Assembly: GCF_000264995.1 (NCBI RefSeq)
Contig: NW_006767435.1
Span: forward strand, 2,485,774-2,549,773
DNA: 64,000 nucleotides
DNA from: Punctularia strigosozonata HHB-11173 SS5
Lineage: Eukaryota > Basidiomycota > Agaricomycetes > Corticiales > Punctulariaceae
Reading direction: 5' to 3'
Made by a program: the position numbers and the translations under genes. Under the pieces are notes generated by a model. The model did not search any database. It saw nothing but the letters and a program-made list of their open reading frames with translations, and was not told where the DNA came from. This document shows, piece after piece, positions 55,946-64,000 of the stretch (positions are counted from its first letter, which is position 1; every line of letters starts with the position of its first letter).

Positions 55946-56214
55946 GCTGCATCGTCACAGCATTTTCCATCTTGTTTGAGGATATATTGTCTTCCTCCTT
56001 CGCCCCTTTCCCCACCGATGATTATACTAATCCAAATGTACTCACGAAAGCTCCGAACCTACGTTTGGCGATATCATAATGTTTTAATGTTGTAATGATA
56101 TGTTTTCGCCCTCCAACGCAATGATTACCACTGCGGCAAGGATATTCACTAACCCCGACGGAGTGCGTCATTCGTACATACGGAGAATATCACTGCGTTT
56201 GACCGACGAAGTCA

Positions 56215-56430
56215 TTTATGAGAAGTGATAAACTCACGGAGGGTGATTGAACACCTCCTACCCGAGGAGTGAGCTTCTCACCTTGCAAGAGTGAGTTAGT
56301 ACCCCGTAGGAATTGAGTCACAAAATGAATGTATCAGTCAAAACGGCCATTTTTAGTGAGTAAGTCAGCTCGGGTGAGGAACCCGATCAATCGTGAAAAA
56401 TGAGTTGTTCAGTCTCGAGGACGGATTGGA
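56215..56430. repeat. Palindrome-rich repeat C (GAGTGAG/CTCAC cluster)
   Basis: It carries several short copies of AGTGAGT, CTCACTT-like and GTGATTGA motifs in both orientations over 215 bp, in the same style as repeat D at 57340-57475. Confidence 0.45.
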
Positions 56431-57038
56431 TCACGGCTCACAAGGGACAGGTTCACTGATAGCGAGCGCCTCATTCATGACACAGAACACACGGATATAT
56501 TGAATACGTGGACATACATCACTAGCAATACAGGTCCGCGTCCAGTACAGTACAGAAATCATTAGCGAACCACGGGGAAAGTGATCGTACACAGAGCCTG
56601 ACGTCTTCGAAGCGGAAGGTCGGAGTTGCCTGGTCAAGAGAGAGGGCGAGGGGACAAAGATGCGAGGTTGACGATGGATCGAACACTGATGATGAGAGGA
56701 AGGGCAGGTGTGCGCGGAGAGAACAAGATCGTTACTCCGCGATTGCTGCTGTATGCCGCGTCAGTACTAGCATTTGCGATGAGTACCACTGGAATACGCA
56801 CTAGTGTTGCCACCGCGCATGCGCTGACTTCGCCGTATAGGAACCTAGTGGATGAATTATCAGCGCGGCACAGAAGAGGGCAGTCGCGCGAAGGAATGGT
56901 TTGCGGCGCGTCGCAGGTCGTCGGAGGCGACGTCGAGGGGGCACAGAATCCGCCGGACAGCCCGGCGAGCGGCGTCCAGCGTGGCCGGCCGCCGCCCACA
57001 TGATTAGTCTAGAGTTGGCCTACCGGTGGTTTACTCAC

Positions 57039-57311
57039 CAGGTTTTTCGTGTCAACGATTGGCGCAAGCGGCGCTCTTGCGTCCATCGTCTTTTTGGTCG
57101 TTGCTGGCATGCAAAGAGTGAGCATCAGATTCTGAGAGTAAGGAGCAAGTTCTCACCGCTCTTGGTCACGACCTTGACCTTGTCAGCCTGAAAAGAAGGG
57201 TCATCGAGAACAAATGAGAGTGAGATTAAGCAGAAAATGCGGTGACGCACCTTTGGCGGTGCAGACTCAGCACTCGCAGACGCAGCGGGTGTTCTCTCGG
57301 AGACCGCGATA
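57039..57311 (-). other. Possible exons of an unrecognised minus-strand gene
   Basis: Segments 57311-57251, 57187-57157 and 57103-57039 (minus strand) are separated by introns with good GT donors and CAG acceptors and keep one frame: AIAVSERTPAASASAESAPPK, then ADKVKVVTKS, then ATTKKTMDARAPLAPIVDTK. No start or stop was found. The repeat at 57340 lies directly upstream. It is low-complexity and could be chance. Confidence 0.3.
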
Positions 57312-57339
57312 GCCTTGCACTGCGGCTAGCGGAGTCGCT

Positions 57340-57475
57340 CAATTTGAGTAAGCCAGTCGCTCATTCCCCAGAATGAGTGAATTACGAGTGATTGACTCAC
57401 TCAAACGGGAAATGTCCGCCGCCGGGAATGAGTGAATTACCCCTTTTGTTCAGGAATGTACTAAAATGAGTGATT
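57340..57475. repeat. Palindrome-rich repeat D (AATGAGTGAATTAC)
   Basis: AATGAGTGAATTAC occurs twice exactly (about 57372 and 57427), with AATGAGTGATTATGG near 57463 and inverse forms (GCTCATTCCC, GACTCACTC) between. Confidence 0.6.
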
Positions 57476-57619
57476 ATGGCAGTTAACGTGCGTGAGCGGA
57501 GCTCCGACGTCGACGCGTCGACGCACATGCACGATCGCGTCTGCTGCTGCTCGTCGTCTACTACGCCTTGCCGCCCGCTTCGCCAGCCCGTTCTGCTCGA
57601 AAATCTCAACAGACATCCT

Positions 57620-57810
57620 CTCGTCGCGGGCTCTTCGGAGGTACTACCGGGGAAGCAAGATATACCTGCTGTCACAACGCTGGTGAGCAGGATCCCTTCC
57701 TTCGCATTTGTTGTCTCCCGAAACCCGATGACATCGCCTAAGGCCAATGGACTCCGAGAGCGGGACGGTGGATTCCCTGAAACGCTCTCGGAGTCCGTTA
57801 ATCTCTCTTG
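57620..57810. repeat. Direct repeat copy 1, with 14-bp-stem hairpin
   Basis: It is related to 58025-58205 over most of its length (shared blocks: GAGGTMYTACCGGG, CAAGATAT, CTGGTGAGC, TTGGACTCYGGGAGCGGGA-type). The hairpin GGACTCCGAGAGCG (57749-57762) pairs exactly with 57783-57796 over a 20-nt loop. Confidence 0.6.
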
Positions 57811-58024
57811 CTTGTTGTACCCGGGGGGCACATAACTGATCGTAGAAGGCTTAGGCAGGATAACGTCAATCCATCTACTCAACCCAGCACAGAACACGGC
57901 GCGGGTCTTCAAGAGTCGGTACGCGATGTTCCAACCCACGCACTATGACTAGGGATGACATTGCCGACTACAGACCTCGCTTGCAAGCCGCACGATGCGG
58001 ATGCGACGTTCAGGGACTGGCACG

Positions 58025-58205
58025 CGGGCATCTGAGGTCTTACCGGGCCATCAAGATATCAGTGCATTCCTAGTGCTGGTGAGCGCAGTCATGTCATTCC
58101 ATCCTCTTATCTTTCAATTCCTTCGCCCGAGGCCGTTGGACTCTGGGAGCGGGATAATGGATACCCCCATATGTTCTCACAGTTCGCTAATATCTCCTCT
58201 ATGAT
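58025..58205. repeat. Direct repeat copy 2, diverged
   Basis: Diverged partner of 57620-57810. It keeps the left arm (ggactctgggagcggg) but has lost the matching right arm of the hairpin. Confidence 0.55.
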
Positions 58206-58732
58206 GTACAGGGAGCGCATGGATGATCGCAGAAGACACACGCGGATCAAGCTTAACCCACCGCCTCAACCTTACACAGGACATGACGCGGGCCCAAAGG
58301 TGAGTACGCGCTGTCTGGACGCATACGCCCTGGATAGCCATGACACAACAGGTCATACCTATCGCTCAAGCTCAAGAGTCCCGGGTCAACGTTGAACCAA
58401 ACATGAAAGTCCGGCCAGTGCTCGCGCGGGCTTTCTGGTGTCGAAGATGGAAACGCATGCTCTCCATGCGCCTGTGGTGAAGCAAGCGCATGCACATCTT
58501 AGGTGGGTATCCACTTCATCATTTGCGCAGCGGAGGCCGATGCACCGTAGTCTTTGATCATGTACATACCTATGCCCCTTTGATATCAATCATATCCCGA
58601 ACGGCACGGAACTTGTCGCCTCCTCTCGCGGGCTGCTCCTTGCCAGCTCTCCCATCGCCCACGTCAACGTATTCCTGCCCTCCCGTCGTCCCCATACAAC
58701 GCATCCTTGCTCACAACCCCGTGCTCGTCAGT

Positions 58733-61700
58733 ATGCCTAGTGCAGCCAACAAACGCATCTGCCGGTGCTCTCCGCATTGCGGCCTCCTCCTATCCGACCG
58801 CCAAAGGCGTCGTCATTGCGCCCGCGCCAAGGACTCAGGCCGGGAGGCTGAAATTCTGTCGTCGGAGAGCGAGCCTGATTGCGTTGCGGAGTCTAGCAGC
58901 TTAGATGAAGCCATGGAGCCTTCTAGTCGCAGCTATATTGCTAGTCATTCTGAAGAGCTCTCGGATCATGGAACCGCGGATTTTTTAGGCATTGCAGACA
59001 GGTTACCATCGCCCGGTTTTATAGATGATGTGTCTCCTTCCGAGGGATATACGAACAACGCCGCCTTGGATTCATGTGGGGTCTCCACCTCATCTAGTGC
59101 CCATGAGTCGGATATCGAAGACACCCGCTCTTCTGCTTCGGACCAGACTGACAACGACGCAGATTTAGATATCTTGCTGCATGATCTCACGTACCATGAG
59201 GAAACCGATGTAGATGAGGAATGGACGATCGAGAGAGTCATAGCAGACTTACGTGCTGTCATCGGAGATGAGAAAGAGGCGCATCTGGAGCAGCTACGTT
59301 CGTCGGCGGTTTTGATTCTACGCACGTTCTCCTTGGGCTGATGATATGTTCAGGACACGATGTCCTCACTGAGGATGATCGCGATGACATCCGGATGTTT
59401 TGGCTCCGGTTTCTCAGCAACATGCCCCGTTCCACGTATAACTTGATGTGCAAGATGTTTCGGACTCGCATTCACATCAACTCCGAGTGGGTTCTTCTAC
59501 GCCGCATAGCCCTGTTGAGTGGTGTGGTCCCGGTCTGGTACGACTGCTGTGTCAATTCATGCATATGTTATCTTGGTCAATACAAGGATGCGGACACCTG
59601 TCCATATTGTGGCGAGCTGCGCTACCTGGAAGGCCGGCGCAACCGGAAGGCTAGACGATACTTCTGCTATGTTCCCTTTATTCCTCGACTCCAATCATAT
59701 TTCCGATCGGAAGATATGATCACGCTTCTACGGTACCGAAGTGAACACGCTGGATCTGAAGATGTCATCTCCGATGTATTTGATTGTCAGCACTACAATA
59801 ATCTCAGGAAAGCCCCCGTCGTCATAGATGATGAGGAGCAGTCATTCTGCTACTTTTCTGGCGATACAGATCTTGCTTTTGCATCCTGTTCCGATAGCTA
59901 CCTCATTTTCCGGCGCAAACATGGAGGACCAAGCGCCACCCCATTGCTACTTCAGAATCTTAGCCTTCCTCCTTCTATCCGAACACATCTCGAGCATTTG
60001 CTATGCATAGGAGTTATCCCAGGTCCTCGCGTGCCGAAGGATATGGCTTCATTTCAGATCCCTGCAGAGGAGGAGTGGGCCCAACTCGCACGTGGTGTTC
60101 GTACATTCCACCTCTCCATGCGTACCCACTTTCTTTTACGGGCCTACCGCATATTTGAAGAGGGTGATATAGTGGCGATCGAGAAGATATTGAATATGAA
60201 AGGTCATAATAGTGTTTCACCGTGTCGCTCTTGCTCAATCAAGGCATTCCGCCACCCTCTCCAAACCAACTATTATGCGGCACTTCATGCTCCCATGGTT
60301 TTGGGCGAGCCGCCACGGAGCTGGGATCCTCTTGCGCTGCCCAAGCGGACACATGAAGGCTTCCTGGAAGGCGCAGCTGCTGTTACAGCTGCATATGGGA
60401 TATCTCAGGCCGCTGGTAAACGGGTTGACAAGTGGTGGGGCGTACGTGGATCACCTGCGATTGGCCGTGTTAAATCTGTCGATTATGCACGGTCTTTTCC
60501 TTGGGACTGGATGCATTTATTTGGACAAAACATCATACCAAACTTTATACTCCTATGGACGGGACGGTTCAAGGGACTGGATGCAGGTACCGAGGATTAC
60601 ATTCTCGCCGAGGATGTATGGCAAGCAATTGGACAGGAGACTGCCGATGCAGTGCAAAACATTCCCTCATCCTTTGTCCGGCGCATAGGGAATATTGCTG
60701 TTGATCGCTCCGATATGACAGCTGAATCATACATCTTCTGGTTCATGTATATTGCCCCCAACCTTCTCCAACACCGCTTCAAAAAGGTGAAATACTACAG
60801 CCACTACATCAGACTGGTCAACATCATGAAATATACTCTGAGATACAGCTACTCCAAGATATTCCTCGATTCAGAGCTGCGCAAACAGATTGCTACATGG
60901 GTTGAAGACTATGAAAGGTATGCCCTAGACAACACATACTCGTGTTATCCTAGCTAATATTTTGTGAAGGTACTACTACCAGTTTGATGGCGAGCGACTT
61001 GCCATCTGTACACTACCCATACATGGTCTTCTCCATCTCATTGATGGCTTTCTATTCTGTGGACCGGGCTGGACAACCTGGACATTCTACATGGAGCGCT
61101 TCTGCGGTTATTTGAAGGATGCCTTGAGGTCAAGAAGCCAACCATGGAGTAATCTGAACAACCGCATCCTACAGCTAGCTTATCTCAACAAGCTTGCAAT
61201 TCTCTATACTATTGATGATGATGACATTGCAGGAGTTGATAGAGGATTAATACTTTCAAAAGGGGAACATATCTATCCTAACTGTGAGTTGTCGATCAAT
61301 CAACAACTTGGACTGCAACTGATGTAATAATCAGATCCATACAGTATTCTTCGTCCACCGCGTCTGTCTGCATTCCCCCTCGACCCTTCCAGTGAGCTGC
61401 ACAAGAAGATTGCACAGTATTTTCTTGAGGTGGTTGATTTTCACCGAGAGAAGAGAATTACTCTTGCACAGATACGTTCCAAGCTTCCAAACATTGTTAC
61501 ACGCTGGGGAAAAGTGCGAATTGCCGAGAGTAGTGTTGCAATACGCTCAGCTGTCGCATCTCAAACAGGAGTTGGGAGGCAGAGGGACTCGTCCTATGTC
61601 AGAGTATGTGGTGTCATTCAGATCAAGTCATGCTTGTCTGACTCATTGCATAAACTCTCATTAGTATGTGTTATCAGTTCGCAGCAACAAGAGGGTGCGA

Positions 61701-62069
61701 GGTCAAAGGCAGGAGCCACCTACAGTCCTGCAAGTGTTTTATGGCCGACTCATGGCGATTTATGCCTGCCAGCTATCCAACGATAATGTCTGGGGGGAAA
61801 TGGCAGGCACGACCAGGTTACTTGCATCTATGGAGATGTGTCACACTGGTGGGAAGGATGCCAGAAAGGAAGTCACAGAATACGACCGTACTTCCGGCCC
61901 AAATATCACAGATCTCCAGACAATTGAAGGCATTGTTGGGAGAGTTCACACAAGGGGAAGATGGGCCATAATAGAGAAGTCAAGAGACGAGGCACAAACT
62001 GTCTTTCTGGACACTGAAGTTGCAGAGATGACCAGGGTTGTGGAGGAGGATGACTCTGATTCAGACTAG
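58733..62069 (+). mobile_element. Tnp2-family transposase gene (Plavaka/CACTA-like), apparently intact
   Basis: Exons 58733-59297, 59354-60917, 60970-61283, 61335-61603 and 61665-62069 join in frame to 1,038 residues. The N-terminus is a Cys/His motif (ICRCSPHCGLLLSDRQRRRH) followed by an acidic Ser-rich linker. Then come LSNMPRSTYNLM, the zinc-like CPYCGELRYL, RRYFCYVPFIPRLQSYF, a conserved FSGDTDLAFASCSDSYLIF block, LCIGVIPGPRVPKDMASF, NMKGHNSVSPCRSCS, WDWMHLFGQNIIPNF, and late ICTLPIHGLLHLIDG, PGWTTWTFYMERFCG. These match the tnp2-type transposases common in Hymenomycetes; acidic residues in the SDS and PKD blocks are candidate catalytic ones. Introns 2-4 are standard; intron 1 uses a gttcgt donor. 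Terminal inverted repeats were not found by eye. Confidence 0.85.
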
Positions 62070-62698
62070 CACCATGAGTATCTATAGTATCGCTGTGTAA
62101 ATACAACTAGCTGGTTGACGCGGGCGGTGGCTGTGGCACAACCCGCGCGGCCGCAAACGAGTGGGATCCGGTGTAGTATAGCAAAAGACTGTAGATACAC
62201 TCAGGACTGCGTGCGTTATATAAAGGTTTCGGCATGTCTTGGCGATACCAGATAATCATATCGAGCTTATCACTGCACTCAGATCATTCAAAGGGCTGTT
62301 TGTAAATTCTATCGAGTCACTACCTCTTAGTTATAAGCTAAAAGAGCATATAAGAACCGTGGGAATTGTGCCACTGAACCTCGGCACACCTCTGTCAGGC
62401 TTATCTTCATAGCACCGTACAATGTTGTTGCATTTAAGGCTTTCAAACCCAGTTAGCAGGTACTCTATGCAAATTTCATAACTTGACAAACTAGACACAG
62501 TGCTCAGCGGCTATCCAAACACACTGATGTCCTGCACCAGCGCATTTCGCAAAGTTGTCATATCACGTGACCTCACTTCAATGCATTGCGACTTGGTCAA
62601 TTGACCTCGTTCCGACTTTCACCATTCACCACGGCCAGTCTGTTTCAGGAATTCGTCTTCATTATTCATAGTAAGAGATTAAGTCTATTATATGCTAT
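62070..62698. other. Spacer downstream of the transposase
   Basis: AT-rich; may include the element's right end, but I could not identify an inverted repeat or a target duplication. Confidence 0.4.
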
Positions 62699-63497
62699 AT
62701 GATGACCCCAGAGAAATCTCAGGTGCACCGAAGATACACGATGAACCAGGAGACGAAGATTCCCAAGCCGCCAGGTTTTCCTGGAAGAGATTTCTCAATC
62801 CGAAAGGCTATGAGAATCGGCACCACGCAGCAGCAGAACAACATGTACAATGACTTCCGGGTAAGCTTTTTTGATGCATATATGCACCGGTACTCGGCAC
62901 CGCATGCATATATGCATGATATATGCATCATACTCAAAGTATGTGTTGGTAGGCCCGCATGCGAAAAGCGATATCAACCCATCTCGACACCGACAAGCCC
63001 TTTTCTTTACAAGAACGAGGCAATCTTATGCTGGTTGAAGCATATGTAAGGCTAGATCACTTCGTCTTCAGTAGACTCATACTCTATGGTAGATCAAAAA
63101 AACGGATCCGACTTTACTCGCCAAGTACGAGAAGGCTTGGGTTATCGACGCTATCATGAAGACTGTACTCGCAAACAGCAGTCAACGCACCCGAAACCGT
63201 GACCGCCGTACAGCACTCCAATCCGACCCCAAAGGGACTTCGTCGAGCACAGACACCAACGACAATCCAACGGCTGCCGACTCGCCATCGAACAGCTCAC
63301 CAAGCCCGCCTCAAATCAACAGAGCAAGGAAACAAGTACGTAGTATGAATATATGTACCATACCGATTTGCCAACTGGCCTCTAATCTTACCGATTCCTA
63401 GGTGCGCCCATCGAAGCAGCGTGTAGCTCCGCAGAGCTCGTCTCGAAAGCCAGGTTTTTTCCGTGACTCATTCACGAGCTCTTTGTCATGCAGCTGA
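62699..63497 (+). CDS. Short protein of unknown function beside the transposase
   Basis: From the ATG at 62699, exon 1 reads GFPGRDFSIRKAMRIGTTQQ...NMYNDFR, then over an intron to ARMRKAISTHLDTDKPFSLQ, LMLVEAY, then IKKTDPTLLAKYEKAWVIDAI, then a Ser/Asn/Pro-rich stretch and a basic tail (VRPSKQRV) to a stop at 63497. About 190 residues. The middle resembles uncharacterised Agaricomycete proteins with a LDTNKSF/LDTDKPF block; no function is assigned. Intron 1 contains repeated GCATATATGCA palindromes. It may be a passenger of the neighbouring element, a fragment, or an ordinary gene; further exons past 63497 are possible. Confidence 0.5.
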
Positions 63498-64000
63498 TTC
63501 CTGTGATAACATAGATATCGCAGGCAGGCCTTGCGCTCTGTCTTATGTAGGCTGTTCCGACATCGCCCCATCTCCGCTGTCACCGGCTCTGAAGTTCCTG
63601 TACTCGACTCTCGACACGATTCGTGCTGATGAAACTGAAGCTGAAGACAGTAATGACGTTGTCGCGACGGAAGTTTGTGTGATGTGTGTGGCTGTGTCGA
63701 AGAGGCGAGGGGAATTCTTGAGGTGATAGGAGTGTACCACCGATTCTTCAGCTTCTTCTTGCAGAAACTTCCCTGAGGTCCCGGGCTATCTAAGTCGGGG
63801 ATTGCTCAGTTGGCCGTCGGTTATTGAACCTGACTTGAATTTGATGAGACAAGCTTTGTGAGCTCGTCGGTGATACCTAAAGAGGTAATAAGACGGTTAG
63901 CCTGTATGGGAGGCTTGAGGGGTCTTGTGTTGATGTGTTGTACGACACGCCGTGCGTCGAAGTTCCTAGAGAAATAGAGAGAGGGATCAGTTGTTCCTTG
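63498..64000. other. Right end of window, no firm gene
   Basis: It may hold a further exon of the preceding gene (a Ser/Glu/Asp-rich open stretch around 63540-63720). Nothing firm. Confidence 0.3.

Larger units (their letters stand above)
55946..58732. other. 2.8-kb repeat-rich spacer before the transposase
   Basis: It holds two AGTGAG-type repeat clusters, possible minus-strand exons (57039-57311), and a diverged direct duplication with a hairpin (57620-58205). No strong gene is seen. Confidence 0.5.

Noticed and set aside
56626-57003. Overlapping ORFs on both strands (125 and 121 codons)
   Set aside because: GC-rich stretch open on both strands; neither shows a family pattern.
59341-60957. 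Separate 538-codon gene distinct from the upstream ORF
   Set aside because: A 56-nt intron (59298-59353) joins the upstream ORF in frame, so both are one transposase gene.
1-64000. tRNA, rRNA or other structured RNA genes
   Set aside because: I scanned for tRNA T-loop and box motifs by eye and saw none convincing; a tRNA scan would settle it.

Overview
The window is nuclear DNA from an Agaricomycete-type basidiomycete. Almost every gene is cut by many 45-65 nt GT-AG introns, exons are short, and the proteins are typical of that group: I9-type protease inhibitor, basidiomycete P450s, berberine-bridge-like (BBE) oxidases, a sesquiterpene synthase, Zn2Cys6 and C2H2 regulators, an F-box protein, and a Tnp2-type transposase of the Plavaka/CACTA kind. 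I joined exons by hand; reading frame was checked across all joints for the terpene synthase, the C2H2 factor, the ABM protein and the transposase, and across the N-terminal joints of several others.

Region 1 (1-3.5 kb) has a truncated I9 protease inhibitor, then a decayed P450 split by a 412-N gap whose two edges are the same 483 bp, so the gap is probably an assembly artefact. Two related palindrome-rich repeats flank it in opposite orientation.

Region 2 (4.4-34 kb) reads as a sesquiterpenoid biosynthetic gene cluster. It holds one sesquiterpene synthase (23942-25268), three P450s (4404-6821, 9830-11930, 20886-22988), three FAD-linked BBE-like oxidases (7466-9303, 13997-16057, 16537-18367), three SDRs (12529-13618, 19062-20424, 32912-33970), an ABM-domain protein (31600-32384) and a C2H2 regulator (28230-29655). 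From 7.4 to 25.3 kb eight genes strictly alternate in strand, giving four head-to-head pairs with shared promoters; ABM/SDR is a fifth pair. P450s, BBE oxidases and SDRs each occur as a paralogue pair inside the locus. The inferred flow is farnesyl diphosphate to a sesquiterpene, hydroxylation by P450s, and dehydrogenation by SDR and BBE enzymes. The product cannot be read from the sequence.

Region 3 (34.6-56 kb) is conserved and gene-dense: F-box protein, HhH-GPD DNA glycosylase (with a 7-nt microexon), PAS-kinase-like kinase, a large disordered protein, the complex I PSST/NDUFS7 subunit, an auxin-efflux-carrier-type transporter, MND1 (start codon alone on its exon), a Zn2Cys6 factor and a PalI/SUR7-type membrane protein. 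It marks the right edge of the cluster.

Region 4 (56-64 kb) is a mobile-element zone: palindromic repeat clusters, a diverged direct duplication with a hairpin, an apparently intact 1,038-residue transposase gene, and a short unknown gene beside it.
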